Shown here one piece after another: positions 33,046 to 42,577 of a stretch of 64,000 nt of DNA. Numbering within the stretch: the first letter of the stretch is position 1; the number at the start of each line of letters is the position of its first letter. The notes beneath the pieces are model-generated. The model ran no database searches, was not told the DNA's origin, and saw nothing but the letters and a program-made list of their open reading frames with translations. Origin of the DNA: Acidobacteriota bacterium (lineage in GTDB: Bacteria > Acidobacteriota > Blastocatellia > Pyrinomonadales > Pyrinomonadaceae); contig CP065000.1 of the NCBI GenBank assembly GCA_016700075.1, positions 992,001 to 1,056,000 on the forward strand. The letters run 5' to 3'. The translations under genes were made by a program, and so were the position numbers.

Positions 33046-34836
33046 TTACTGCTGGCGCAGCAAACGCTGCTTTGCGGCAATTGCGTCGCGGAACGCACCG
33101 CCTGCCACGTCGTCTAATTTTATGGCCTCATCATATAGCCGCATGGCATAGCCGTTGTCATTGAAATGTTCGTAGATCCTTCCCAAGGCTACGTATGTCA
33201 GAGAAAGCAGCGCACGGTCGGTCGCCGCTGTGGCTGTCCGAATTACATTGCTGTATGCAACTTGTGCTTCGAGCAGCTTCGCCTCCTGCTGTTCGGGGTC
33301 CTCGATGGTTGCGGCCGCCAATGCCGCGACACGGCCGATGTTGTAAAAGACACGCGGATCGTTGGGGTTATCAGTCGAAAGTTTCTTCAACTCGCTCGCC
33401 GCTTTTGCAAGGTCTCGGGAATCAATGAGCTTCTGTATGTCAAGCAATTTCGACGTGACGGGGTTTTCCGATACTGTGCCGCGTTCATTGGTCGCACGCC
33501 GCAATTCACGGGCGGCAATTGCCCTTTGGCGAGCTTCGGACGAAGCCAAAACTCGGCCAGTTTCCTTGATAGGATCGAACGCCGCGATCATCTCGCGGAG
33601 CGAATTCGCAATATCAAAACCCGATTCTTCAACGCCTTTCAGCTGCTCTGCGAAAAAGAATGAAAGCACAGCGCCACGCTGATAGTCTTCCCAAAGCCGA
33701 AGTGCCGATTCATCGGCGAGAGACGACTTGAATCGGTCGAGTTCAGCGACCACAGCTCTCTTTTCCTCGTCTGTCTTGAGTTCTGCGATGCTCTCCCTCG
33801 AACGGGCAGTTGCAAGCGCGACATGTTCGAACTCGCCATTTCTGACGTCAACAGCGGCAACGAGCGACCTCGTCATAGTGAGGAAGATGTCCGGTGAGAT
33901 ATTGGTATCGGTTTTCCTAAGGTCCTCCAGCAGCGGCCGAGCCCATTCGCGGATCGGCCCCACTTCCTTTGCATTTGTAAAAACTATCGGGTCGAGGACG
34001 AACTGCAGAAATGCACGGCGTGCCTCCGAAAAACGCATGTCGGTGTCCGGCGGCACGACCACATAATAATCGTCTCGAATATTCAAAAAGACGATGTTCC
34101 CTTTTGAGGCAAGTTTCTCGGGAACGATGTAGAATCGCCGATCCGAGGACTTCAACTCGGTCTTTCTGATGGTCGTGTTAGGGCGGCCTTTTGCTTTCTG
34201 TGTTTCAACATTGACGCGCTCAACGACGGAAAGCTGCGGCCTGGTGTTCAAATACTCCAGCAACTCGCTGACCATCGCCCGCGATGAAGGACGAAGAAGC
34301 GGATCGGTATCGGTCAGATAAGTTTTGGCGTAGTCTTCGAGCTTTGAGCTGATCGATGATCGACGGTAGAATTCGCGGACAAGCGGGGCGAAATCAAGCA
34401 CGTCGAGCAGCCGGCCCGGCAGGTCGTTCGTTATCACCGGATCAGCAAGTTCCGGCACCGGAGTAAGTGCGTACGCCATAGAGACGAACGGCGACACTAT
34501 CTCGGCGTCAGACATCTGCGGATTTCGCCTCTTGTAATTCTGAACGAACAACGATATACGTCTCCGAAGATCCTCGTTCAATCCTGCGTTGTCGGCTAGG
34601 AGCTGCTCACGAAATCGCTCGCCTTTTTCGGTGAGCGGCGTATTGATCAGCTTTTGATCCCGGCCGTCCGCAGTTCGAGCCGATGCCATTTCCAACGTTG
34701 CGAGGACGACTATTAGGCGTTTGTCTGGCTGTATGCGGACACCGTAATTTGAAAGGTCAAAACCCGAGCCCGGCGCCTGGGCGACGGCAGCAACTGACGA
34801 CAATAAAAACAGGACCGGCAAGAAAGCTTTACGCAT
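33046..34836 (-). CDS. Secreted TPR-repeat protein of unknown function
   Basis: 596 aa with a signal peptide (hydrophobic 6-18, cleavage near VAQA). Residues 20-350 have no recognised family, with the conserved-looking stretch NFVIVVLATLEMASARTADG-like helix near 40-57. The end (about 470-590) holds TPR units: KAASELKKLSTDNPNDPRVF, ALGRIYEHFNDNGYAMRLYD. TPRs bind other proteins. It is probably periplasmic. It ends 43 nt before era on the same strand. Confidence 0.7.
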   Translation of the reverse strand: MRKAFLPVLFLLSSVAAVAQAPGSGFDLSNYGVRIQPDKRLIVVLATLEMASARTADGRDQKLINTPLTEKGERFREQLLADNAGLNEDLRRRISLFVQNYKRRNPQMSDAEIVSPFVSMAYALTPVPELADPVITNDLPGRLLDVLDFAPLVREFYRRSSISSKLEDYAKTYLTDTDPLLRPSSRAMVSELLEYLNTRPQLSVVERVNVETQKAKGRPNTTIRKTELKSSDRRFYIVPEKLASKGNIVFLNIRDDYYVVVPPDTDMRFSEARRAFLQFVLDPIVFTNAKEVGPIREWARPLLEDLRKTDTNISPDIFLTMTRSLVAAVDVRNGEFEHVALATARSRESIAELKTDEEKRAVVAELDRFKSSLADESALRLWEDYQRGAVLSFFFAEQLKGVEESGFDIANSLREMIAAFDPIKETGRVLASSEARQRAIAARELRRATNERGTVSENPVTSKLLDIQKLIDSRDLAKAASELKKLSTDNPNDPRVFYNIGRVAALAAATIEDPEQQEAKLLEAQVAYSNVIRTATAATDRALLSLTYVALGRIYEHFNDNGYAMRLYDEAIKLDDVAGGAFRDAIAAKQRLLRQQ

Positions 34837-34929
34837 AGATCACACAAGAATCTCAAGAATAGTGGATGAATTCTATTCGTTGCAAGATGCACGCCGAACT
34901 GCCGGCCCGCAGATAAGCTCTTGAAAAGA

Positions 34930-34965
34930 TAGAAAGGGCGGGTGCCTATCGCTAAGCACCCGCCC
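34930..34965 (-). terminator. Terminator after the STAS gene
   Basis: 10-bp perfect stem 34936-34945 with 34956-34965 (GGGCGGGTGC/GCACCCGCCC), 10-nt loop, and a T-rich tail on the minus strand. Confidence 0.8.
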
Positions 34966-34993
34966 AAACAGAGAGAATCAAATACCTCGAGCT

Positions 34994-35341
34994 TTAGTCA
35001 AAGCTGCTGAGTGCCGAGGCCTCATCATCGAACGTATCAAAAACGGTGAGCAATTTGGTGATCGCAAGCAGATCTTGGATCTTCTGCGTCAGGTGGAGAA
35101 GTTTGAGCGTGCCGCCCTCCTTCTTGACCGCCGTAAAGCTGGAAACGAGTTCTCCAATGCCGCTCGAATCAATGTAGCCGACATTTCCGAGGTTCAGGAC
35201 GATCTTGTTCTTTCCGTCACCCAAGAGTTTTCGAATAGCATTGCGAAGTGCCACACTGCCCTCGCCAATGGTTACTTTTCCTGACAGGTCGAGGATCGTT
35301 ACATCGCCCGCCTGGCGTTCCGAGATCGTGATATCAGACAT
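34994..35341 (-). CDS. STAS-domain anti-sigma factor antagonist (RsbV/SpoIIAA-like)
   Basis: 115 aa, a single STAS domain. The phosphorylatable Ser lies in the motif YIDSSGIGELVSS (about Ser60). Such proteins bind an RsbW-type kinase when dephosphorylated and free its sigma factor or other partner. It lies 87 nt downstream of the RsbW-like gene on the same strand and ends in a clear terminator. Confidence 0.88.
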   Translation of the reverse strand: MSDITISERQAGDVTILDLSGKVTIGEGSVALRNAIRKLLGDGKNKIVLNLGNVGYIDSSGIGELVSSFTAVKKEGGTLKLLHLTQKIQDLLAITKLLTVFDTFDDEASALSSFD

Positions 35342-35428
35342 TTTTATCTCCTAAAGGTTTATCGAATTTAATGCTAAAACGTGATTTTAGACGATAGTTC
35401 ACAGCAAAGTCCATTTGAGACCGCAAAT

Positions 35429-35824
35429 TTAACTTCCTTTTCTCATTCTGACTATGACGCCGCCGTCTTCGGCATCTTCCCACTCGACCATATCCATGAA
35501 CGAACGCATGAAAAGAATGCCCCTGCCGCTGGCCTTGAGCAAATTTTCCGGGTCGGTCGGGTCAGGAATTTCCTCCGGTGAAAAACCGGACCCGTGATCC
35601 CTCACCAGAATTTCAACATTGCCGTCCGATGCCGAGAGTGTAAGGTCGACGTTCTTGTTCTCGTCAAATTTGTTGCCGTGCTTGACGGCGTTCGCTATCG
35701 ATTCGCGGACCGCCAGATCGATGGCATACGCAAACTCATCTCCGTGACCGCATTCCTTGACAAAAACAGCGGCGATCTCGGCGGCGGTATCCACCGACTC
35801 GATCCGGCTCGGTAATGAGGTCAT
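35429..35824 (-). CDS. RsbW-like anti-sigma/serine kinase (HATPase_c_2)
   Basis: 131 aa. The GHKL ATPase fold shows the N box ESIANAVKHGN, G1 DHGSGF and G2 GRGILFMRSFMD. RsbW-like kinases phosphorylate their STAS partner and bind a sigma factor. ATG 35824 is used; a TTG eight codons upstream is possible. No sigma factor follows in this window, so its target is elsewhere or it has a non-sigma role. Confidence 0.85.
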   Translation of the reverse strand: MTSLPSRIESVDTAAEIAAVFVKECGHGDEFAYAIDLAVRESIANAVKHGNKFDENKNVDLTLSASDGNVEILVRDHGSGFSPEEIPDPTDPENLLKASGRGILFMRSFMDMVEWEDAEDGGVIVRMRKGS

Positions 35825-35915
35825 TTGCTGTCGCACAATACGTTGCAAACAAGTTAGCGATTTAATCTGCCGACTGTCAAGACAACCGGTACGGAATCAT
35901 TCTATGATTTAAACA

Positions 35916-37175
35916 ATGCGAGTGCTTCCTGCAAAACGCCTCGAAGGCAGCATAACGGTTCCCGGCGATAAGTCTATATCTCATCGGGCGGCGATGATCG
36001 CCGCGATGGCCGAGGGAACTACAGTGATACGGAATTACGCATCGGGCCGTGACTGTGCCTCGACATTGAAATGCCTTTGGGAGCTTGGTGTTCCGATCGA
36101 GGTTTCGGGCACTACCGTAACTATCACCGGCGTCGGCAAGCAAGGGTTTCAAAAGCCGATCGGCCCGCTCGACTGCGGCAACAGCGGAACGACACTGCGT
36201 CTGCTGGCAGGAATACTTGCGGGCCAGAGTTTCGAGTCAGTATTGACCGGCGACGAGTCGCTTAAGAAGCGGCCGATGAACAGGATAATCGCGCCTCTCG
36301 CCCGGATGAAGGCAATGCTGTTGTCGCCATTCAATACTGCTCCGCTCAAAATGCGCAGCCGACTCCCGCTGAGAGCCATAGAATATACACCCGACGTCGC
36401 GTCGGCACAGGTGAAATCGTGCATCATGCTGGCCGGCCTCAATGCCGAAGGCTCGACCCGCGTCATCGAACCGATCCCGACACGTGACCATACCGAACGG
36501 ATGCTCGAATGGTTCGGAGCTGATCTGAATAGCTTGGGCGGATCGAAGCTGACCGCAAGGAACGTGGACATTCCCGGCGACATATCATCGGCAGCATTCT
36601 TTATCGCGGCCGCCGGCTGTCTGCCTGGATCGCGTCTCGGGATAAAGAACGTAGGCATAAATCCGACAAGAACTGAATTTCTGAATGTTCTGCGAGAGAT
36701 CGGCGTAAAAATAGACATCGAGAAATTAACAACCAAAGGACCTGAGCCGTTAGGTAATATCACCGTTACTGCTCCGGAAAAATTGAGCGGGAAGATCCAC
36801 ATCTCAGGATCAAAGGTCGGAGCACTAATAGACGAGATACCGATATTGGCGGTCGCCGGCACGCAGGTCGAGGGCGGTATAGAGGTGCGCGATGCAGGCG
36901 AGCTTCGCAAAAAAGAATGTGACCGTATCTCTGCGATCGTCGAGAATCTCACTTGGCTGAAAGCGATACCGGTGGAATATTCGGACGGCTTCAGCGTCGA
37001 ACGAACCCGTCTGCGGGGTCAATACGCCAGATCTTTCGGTGACCATCGTATTGCGATGGCCTTCGCGGTAGCCGCTTTGCTCGCTGAAAACAGCGTCCTA
37101 GTCCAGAACGCAGAATGTGTCGATATCTCGTACCCCGGTTTTTTCGATATACTGGAGTCGGTAACCAAAAGATAA
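35916..37175 (+). CDS. aroA: 3-phosphoshikimate 1-carboxyvinyltransferase (EPSP synthase)
   Basis: 419 aa. The two-domain EPSP synthase motifs are visible: GDKSISHRAAMIAAMAEG, LDCGNSGTTLRLLAGILAG, LKKRPMNRII, and DHRIAMAFAVAAL near the end. It joins PEP to shikimate 3-phosphate. The lead-in has TATGAT at 35903-35908, only 7 nt before the ATG, compatible with a leaderless start. It is followed after 3 nt by aroK, so the two genes form an operon. Confidence 0.93.
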   Translation: MRVLPAKRLEGSITVPGDKSISHRAAMIAAMAEGTTVIRNYASGRDCASTLKCLWELGVPIEVSGTTVTITGVGKQGFQKPIGPLDCGNSGTTLRLLAGILAGQSFESVLTGDESLKKRPMNRIIAPLARMKAMLLSPFNTAPLKMRSRLPLRAIEYTPDVASAQVKSCIMLAGLNAEGSTRVIEPIPTRDHTERMLEWFGADLNSLGGSKLTARNVDIPGDISSAAFFIAAAGCLPGSRLGIKNVGINPTRTEFLNVLREIGVKIDIEKLTTKGPEPLGNITVTAPEKLSGKIHISGSKVGALIDEIPILAVAGTQVEGGIEVRDAGELRKKECDRISAIVENLTWLKAIPVEYSDGFSVERTRLRGQYARSFGDHRIAMAFAVAALLAENSVLVQNAECVDISYPGFFDILESVTKR

Positions 37176-37178
37176 GAG

Positions 37179-37694
37179 ATGAGAAAAGGGACAAAAATAG
37201 CTCTTACGGGCTTTATGGGTGTTGGAAAATCCAGCGTCGCACGTCATTTGTCGCGTCTCATCAAAACAAAACATATTGACCTCGATCATTTTATTGAGCA
37301 GGAGGAGCAGCAAAAGATCGTCGCTCTGATCGACACCATGGGTGTCGACTATTACCGAAAACTTGAGACCGAATGCCTATCCAAGCTTCTTGCCTCAAAT
37401 AACCCTCGCATTATTTCACTCGGCGGCGGCGCCTGGACGACACAATTGAATCGCAAAATGCTCAAAGATCACGGCTATACATCGGTTTGGCTCGAGGCTA
37501 CGTTCGAACACTGCTGGCTGAACATAACCTATTCGCACAAGGAGCGTCCGCTGGCTCGGGACAAAGAAAATGCAAGAAAGCTCTTTGACGAACGACAGTC
37601 AGTTTACTGCCTGGCCGATTGGCATTTTGTAATTAGGCCGGGACATACTTCGTTCGATGTGGCAAAGAATATAGCGGACGAAATTTTTGGTTAA
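37179..37694 (+). CDS. aroK: Shikimate kinase
   Basis: 171 aa. P-loop GFMGVGKSSVARHLS (11-25), shikimate-binding HIDLDHFIE and SLGGGAW are present. It phosphorylates shikimate before AroA. It starts 3 nt after aroA. Some motif residues (the adenine-binding R/T loop near 117-135) differ from E. coli AroK, but the fold is clear. Confidence 0.9.
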   Translation: MRKGTKIALTGFMGVGKSSVARHLSRLIKTKHIDLDHFIEQEEQQKIVALIDTMGVDYYRKLETECLSKLLASNNPRIISLGGGAWTTQLNRKMLKDHGYTSVWLEATFEHCWLNITYSHKERPLARDKENARKLFDERQSVYCLADWHFVIRPGHTSFDVAKNIADEIFG

Positions 37695-37882
37695 TTTTCA
37701 TCAAGGCAGGATTGCTAAATCATCCGAACTACAAGAAAATATCGGTATTGAATTAACTGCGGCCTTTGCGGCCGGATCAGATAGGTTCTGATCAACCAAG
37801 AGCTGATTCAAAAGGCCCGGCTTCCGGATCTCGGAACTCGCGGCCGAGATTTAATTAGTCTTTTCTGGATACGGAGGAATTT

Positions 37883-38359
37883 ATGAAACTTAAAGTTTTG
37901 ACAATCACGATGCTTGCAGCGGCCCTCTTTTTGAGTGCTTGCGGCAAGAGCGATGCAGATGTTACAAAGGCCGCTACTGATAAGCTTGCCGCTGAAAAAG
38001 TAACGGGCGTAACGGTTACGGTCAAGGACGGAGTTGCCACGCTGACCGGCGAAGTCGCGGATGCGACCGTCAAGAGCAAAGCAGAAGCTGCGGTCAAGGG
38101 TGTTGAGGGCGTTAAGAGCGTTACGAACAGCGTCACACTCAAGCCGCTTCCGACTCCGCCGCCTGTCGCAGACGACAAGATGCTCGAAGGCACCATTAAT
38201 GAAGGCCTAAAGAAGGCCGGTATTGAGGGCGTGAAGATCGAGGTCAAGGACGGCGAGGTCACTTTCTCAGGGAAGGTCGACAAAGATAAGGTGATGAAGG
38301 TCCAAGAGGTCATCGCCGATGCCAAACCGAAGAAGATGGTAAACAACCTCAACAAATAA
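37883..38359 (+). CDS. BON-domain lipoprotein
   Basis: 158 aa, lipoprotein signal peptide (LSAC, Cys20). Two BON repeats follow, each with VTVKDGVATLTGEV- or IEVKDGEVTFSGKV-like strands, typical of OsmY-type proteins that bind membranes or phospholipids in stress. GGAGG lies 5 nt before ATG 37883. The next gene, a LysM protein, starts 20 nt later, so they are cotranscribed. Confidence 0.85.
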   Translation: MKLKVLTITMLAAALFLSACGKSDADVTKAATDKLAAEKVTGVTVTVKDGVATLTGEVADATVKSKAEAAVKGVEGVKSVTNSVTLKPLPTPPPVADDKMLEGTINEGLKKAGIEGVKIEVKDGEVTFSGKVDKDKVMKVQEVIADAKPKKMVNNLNK

Positions 38360-38379
38360 GGACACGGAGGTAGAAAATT

Positions 38380-38754
38380 ATGTCATTACAGGAAAAATAC
38401 GTTTCTCTGCTCGAGTTGGCCAACGCGAACGGCACCACCTATGAATTGAGCGAGGTCGACGGCGTGCTTCACATCACCGGTTCTGCTCCCAGTTCTGAGG
38501 CAAAGGCTGAGCTATGGGCAGAATATGAAAGGCTCGACCCGGACTTTCAGTCGAACGATCTCGTTTTGAGCATCTCGGCTGCAGACGCTGCCGGCGGCGG
38601 TGCGAACACTTATACTGTCGTTTCCGGCGACAATCTGAGCAAGATCGCGGCCAAATATGGCATCACATGGAAAGAGATCTTCGACGCAAATCGCGACATT
38701 CTCAGCAACCCTGACCTTATTCATCCGGGCCAGGAACTGAAGATCCCGTCCTAA
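38380..38754 (+). CDS. LysM-domain protein (Kbp/YgaU-like)
   Basis: 124 aa. An N-terminal ~70 residues with a BON-like beta-alpha pattern (GVLHITGSAPSSEAKAELW) is followed by a C-terminal LysM (about 77-122: YTVVSGDNLSKIAAKYGI...LIHPGQELKIPS). LysM binds N-acetylglucosamine polymers, especially peptidoglycan. Kbp of E. coli has the same BON-LysM layout and binds K+. No signal peptide is seen. GGAGG precedes the ATG by 9 nt and a terminator follows. Confidence 0.85.
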   Translation: MSLQEKYVSLLELANANGTTYELSEVDGVLHITGSAPSSEAKAELWAEYERLDPDFQSNDLVLSISAADAAGGGANTYTVVSGDNLSKIAAKYGITWKEIFDANRDILSNPDLIHPGQELKIPS

Positions 38755-38777
38755 GGTTTGACCTAAGTCAATACGAA

Positions 38778-38808
38778 AGCCCGTCCGAACTTTCGGTCGG
38801 GCTTTTTT
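38778..38808 (+). terminator. Terminator after the LysM gene
   Basis: AGCCCG (38778-38783) pairs with CGGGCT (38798-38803) and the inner CCGAA/TTCGG extends the stem, with one T/T mismatch, then TTTTTT. It argues against a GTG at 38809 as the nadB start. Confidence 0.85.
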
Positions 38809-38838
38809 GTGTCTGCGCGATTTGGTAGATTCTCGTTA

Positions 38839-40413
38839 GTGTCTCTTGTTACGGATTTCATTGTTGTTGGCAGCGGCGTCGCCGGATTACGTGCAGCTAT
38901 CGAACTCGCCCAAACAGGTGCAAATGTCACCGTCCTGACAAAGGACAAAGCCAGCGAATCGAATACCGAATATGCCCAGGGCGGCGTTGCAGTTGTCCTG
39001 TCCGAGGACGATTCGGCGAATCTGCATGAGGGCGACACACTTGTCGCCGGCGCAGGGCTCTGCGATGAACAAGCCGTCGAGATCTTGGTATCGGAGGGGA
39101 CACGTTATATACGGGAGCTGATCGATTGGGGAACGGAATTTGATCGTGACGGCGGTTCGCTGATCTTTACACGCGAAGCAGCTCACTCAAGGAACCGCAT
39201 CCTTCACGCTCACGGCGACGCTACCGGAGCCGAATTCGTCCGCTCTTTGATCGCGCGTGCGGGCCGTGAAAAAAGCATCAATCTGCTTGCTTTCGCAAAT
39301 ACGGACGGGCTCTTGGTCAGTGACGGCCGCTGCGTAGGTGTACGCTATCTCGATCCGATACTGCGTGCACCTAAAGAAGTTTACGCCAAGGCCGTCATCA
39401 TGTGTACAGGCGGAGCCGGCCAGCTTTATCAGCACACCACCAATCCTGACGTGGCAACCGGCGACGGTATGGCAATGGCATATCTGGCCGGCGCCGAAAT
39501 GGCCGATATGGAGTTCGTTCAATTCCACCCGACTGCGCTGAGTCTGCCGAATGCGCCGCGTTTTTTATTGTCGGAGGCTATGCGAGGCGAAGGCGGCGTC
39601 CTGCGAAACATAAATGGCGACCGTTTCATGCAGCGATACGACGAAAGGCTCGAACTCGCCCCGCGTGACATCGTTTCGCGTTCGATCGTTGCCGAAATGC
39701 GGCGAACCGGCTCGCGTCACGTATATCTGGATATGACAGCATTCGACGGAGAATTCCTCCGTGAACGCTTTCCGAAAATTAACGAGGTCTGCCTGAGATT
39801 TGGCCTGAACATGGCAGAGGCCATGCTGCCCGTCTCGCCCGCATCGCATTACTGCATGGGCGGTATCCGGACCGACCTTTGGGGACGCAGTACCCTTCCC
39901 GGCCTTTACGCTGCAGGCGAGGTCTCGTGCACCGGTGTTCACGGAGCCAATCGGCTAGCGTCAAATTCGCTGCTCGAAGGGCTCGTTTTCGGAGCTCGTG
40001 CGGGAGCAGCAGCATTGGAAGATTCCAAAGGCCTTGCGGTCGGCATCCCTGATCGTCCGACCGCCAAACGCACGATGATCCCGTCTCGCTCCGCTATATC
40101 TATAGCTGTAAAAAAGCGCGTCAAGCGAATAATGTGGGAACGCGTCGGCATATTGCGGGACAAAGCATCCATACAGCGGGCCCTCACCGAATTGGATCAG
40201 ATCGCAGCCGGACGTATCGACCGTGCATCGCGTAATTTCGTCACGCTTGCCGCGCTTGTTTCCCGAGGAGCACTTTGGCGTGAAGAATCGCGAGGTGGTC
40301 ATTACAGAACGGATTTTCCGGAAACAGACGATCGATTTCGTGTTCATTCCATACAATCGATCGGTTCGGACATCGGATCCGCCCGTCGTATAGATCTCAG
40401 TCGAGATCGCTGA
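38839..40413 (+). CDS. nadB: L-aspartate oxidase
   Basis: 524 aa. FAD-binding DFIVVGSGVAGLRAAIELA near residue 6, substrate loop SNTEYAQGGVAVVLS, HSRNRILHAHGDATGAEF, and the succinate-dehydrogenase-like PVSPASHYCMGGI. It converts L-aspartate to iminoaspartate, the first step in de novo NAD synthesis. The GTG at 38839 is chosen because the fold begins right after it; a GTG at 38809 would overlap the terminator. No nadA or nadC is in the window. Confidence 0.9.
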   Translation: MSLVTDFIVVGSGVAGLRAAIELAQTGANVTVLTKDKASESNTEYAQGGVAVVLSEDDSANLHEGDTLVAGAGLCDEQAVEILVSEGTRYIRELIDWGTEFDRDGGSLIFTREAAHSRNRILHAHGDATGAEFVRSLIARAGREKSINLLAFANTDGLLVSDGRCVGVRYLDPILRAPKEVYAKAVIMCTGGAGQLYQHTTNPDVATGDGMAMAYLAGAEMADMEFVQFHPTALSLPNAPRFLLSEAMRGEGGVLRNINGDRFMQRYDERLELAPRDIVSRSIVAEMRRTGSRHVYLDMTAFDGEFLRERFPKINEVCLRFGLNMAEAMLPVSPASHYCMGGIRTDLWGRSTLPGLYAAGEVSCTGVHGANRLASNSLLEGLVFGARAGAAALEDSKGLAVGIPDRPTAKRTMIPSRSAISIAVKKRVKRIMWERVGILRDKASIQRALTELDQIAAGRIDRASRNFVTLAALVSRGALWREESRGGHYRTDFPETDDRFRVHSIQSIGSDIGSARRIDLSRDR

Positions 40414-40456
40414 CATTTTGCGGCGTCCGTATTTCATAACAATCCGTCGAATAACC

Positions 40457-40486
40457 CTTACAGCGCCGTCCGTTTTCGTTTATACT
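40457..40486 (+). promoter_or_regulatory. Candidate promoter of the acyl-CoA ligase gene
   Basis: CTTACA (40457-40462), 18-nt spacer, TATACT (40481-40486), then about 55 nt to the ATG. Confidence 0.4.
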
Positions 40487-40541
40487 GATGTTTCCAGTTT
40501 AACTCTCTTTTCGAGGTGTCCTGAACGCAGAAGAATCGTTT

Positions 40542-42149
40542 ATGAACAGCAATGTAACTACGCTTAATCTCGCTTCCATCGTCTCGCATCATGCCCGCCT
40601 TGCGCCGCAAAAAGAAGCGGTAGTGTTCGGCGATACGCGTTTCACCTACGGTCAGATTGAGGCGATGACGAATAAGGTCGCCAATGCGTTGACTAAAATG
40701 GGCATTGGCCACGGTGACAAGGTCGCCTTGAACTGCCCCAACCTGCCGTATTTCCCGATCGTGTATTACGGCATCATGAAAACCGGTGCCGCGGTGGTTC
40801 CGCTTTGCGTGTTGTTCAAAGCCCGCGAGATCGAATATCAGCTCCGCGATTCGGATGCGAAGGCCGTTTTTGTATTCGAAGGGACCGACGAACTGCCGAT
40901 GGGTGCCGAGACGAAAGAGGCATTCGATAAGGTCGATTCCTGCGAACATCTCGTCGTGATGACGAAAGAGCTTACGTCGCCCTCGCCGATCGAAGGCCAT
41001 CGGACGCTGGCGCAGGTCATCGGTGCGGAATCAGACAAATACGATATCTTCCCGACCGCGCCTGACGACACGTGCGCGATCCTTTACACGTCGGGCACGA
41101 CCGGAATGCCGAAAGGAGCTGAGTTGACGCACCTCAATCTCTGGTCAAACGTCGTGACGACATACAGCATTCACTTGCCGATGCTGGATTTCACCGACGG
41201 TGAGCAAAAAACAGTTCTGATCACGCTGCCGCTTTTCCATACGACCGGGCAGACGGTTCAGATGAATACCAACATCTACGGCGGCAACCGCGTCGTCCTG
41301 CTGCCGAGGTTCGATGCAAAAACCACGCTCGACACCATGGTCGCTGAAAAGGTGAATTTCTGGGTCGGCGTACCGACGATGTATTGGGCATTGCTGCGTT
41401 ATGCCGAAGAGACCGGATACGACATTTCCGGCGTGAAAGAGAACATGAAGGTCTGCACCTCCGGCGGAGCTCCGATGCCGGTCGAGGTTATGCGGGAATT
41501 CACTGAAAAATTCGGCGTCCGCGTGCTCGAAGGCTACGGCCTGAGCGAAACATCACCGCTTGCCACGTTCAATCATTTTGAGAAGCCTTCAAAACCGGGA
41601 ACGGTCGGTCAGCCGATCTTCGGTGTCGATGTAAGGTGCGTTGACGAAAATGGTAACGAAGTTCCGAGAGGCGAACGAGGCGAGGTCGTAATTCGCGGTA
41701 CCAACGTGATGAAGGGCTACTACAAACGCCCCGACGCGACTGCCGAAGCATTTCGCAACGGCTGGTTCCATACAGGCGATATCGGCATCATGGACGAAGA
41801 AGGTTATCTCGCGATCGTTGACCGCAAGAAAGATATGATCCTTCGCGGCGGCTACAACGTTTATCCGCGCGAGCTTGAGGAAGTGATCATGACCCATCCG
41901 GCCGTTTCTATGGTTGCCGTGCTCGGTGTGCCAGATGAAAAGATGGGCGAAGAGGTGAAAGCATTCCTTGTACTGAAAGAAGGCGCATCGCTGAATCATT
42001 TCGATTTCATCGACTGGTGCCGCGAGCAGTTCGCCGCAAATAAATATCCGCGATATGTCGAATTTCGCGACAGCCTGCCTATCGGCAATACGGGCAAGAT
42101 CTCGAAACTCGCTCTACGCGAAGAGATGGCGTCGCATTCGCACAATTGA
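40542..42149 (+). CDS. fadD: Long-chain fatty acid--CoA ligase (AMP-binding)
   Basis: 535 aa of the ANL superfamily. ATP-binding A3 motif ILYTSGTTGMPKGAELTH, A5 EGYGLSET, A7-A8 YLAIVDRKKDMILRGGYNVYP, and the C-terminal catalytic Lys in GNTGKISKLALRE. It adenylates a fatty acid and transfers it to CoA. It stands alone in the window, so substrate length is not shown; fadD is used in a general sense. Confidence 0.85.
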   Translation: MNSNVTTLNLASIVSHHARLAPQKEAVVFGDTRFTYGQIEAMTNKVANALTKMGIGHGDKVALNCPNLPYFPIVYYGIMKTGAAVVPLCVLFKAREIEYQLRDSDAKAVFVFEGTDELPMGAETKEAFDKVDSCEHLVVMTKELTSPSPIEGHRTLAQVIGAESDKYDIFPTAPDDTCAILYTSGTTGMPKGAELTHLNLWSNVVTTYSIHLPMLDFTDGEQKTVLITLPLFHTTGQTVQMNTNIYGGNRVVLLPRFDAKTTLDTMVAEKVNFWVGVPTMYWALLRYAEETGYDISGVKENMKVCTSGGAPMPVEVMREFTEKFGVRVLEGYGLSETSPLATFNHFEKPSKPGTVGQPIFGVDVRCVDENGNEVPRGERGEVVIRGTNVMKGYYKRPDATAEAFRNGWFHTGDIGIMDEEGYLAIVDRKKDMILRGGYNVYPRELEEVIMTHPAVSMVAVLGVPDEKMGEEVKAFLVLKEGASLNHFDFIDWCREQFAANKYPRYVEFRDSLPIGNTGKISKLALREEMASHSHN

Positions 42150-42217
42150 TACCAATTGAATTTGCGGCCGCCGATGAATTACACCGCCTGCCTCTGATAT
42201 CATCGAATTAGCGAATT

Positions 42218-42577
42218 ATGCGTTTGTCGGTATTAGCAAAGGTTTCGGCGGTGTTTCTTTTATCTGTAGCGGTGCTCGCAGCATGTAATGCCGGCGGTGC
42301 GGCCAACTATTCGATCAAAGAGAGCCGCGACTACGAAGCGTCAATGTTCCGGCAGAATTGTGCGATCTGTCACGGCCCTGAAGCCGAAGGCAGAACCCTC
42401 GCCGATGGCCGCGTCATCCCGAATCTGCGCGTCGGCCCTCACAAATACGCGACCGACGAACAGATATATCAGCACATCTCTGAAGGCGGCAACGGAATGG
42501 TGCCGTTTCGCGGGCAATTGAGCGACCGTGAGATAAAGATGCTCGTCAAGTTCGTCCAGGAGAAATTGCGGAAATGA
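42218..42577 (+). CDS. Cytochrome c lipoprotein
   Basis: 119 aa. Signal peptide with lipobox LAAC (Cys22), then a monohaem c-type domain: haem motif CAICH (near residue 47) and axial Met in GNGMVPFRGQLS. A periplasmic, membrane-anchored electron carrier. Its TGA overlaps the ATG of the next gene (ATGA). Confidence 0.85.
   Translation: MRLSVLAKVSAVFLLSVAVLAACNAGGAANYSIKESRDYEASMFRQNCAICHGPEAEGRTLADGRVIPNLRVGPHKYATDEQIYQHISEGGNGMVPFRGQLSDREIKMLVKFVQEKLRK

Noticed and set aside
38809..38838. GTG 38809 as nadB start.
   Set aside because: It lies right at the T tract of the terminator; the FAD motif starts just after GTG 38839.
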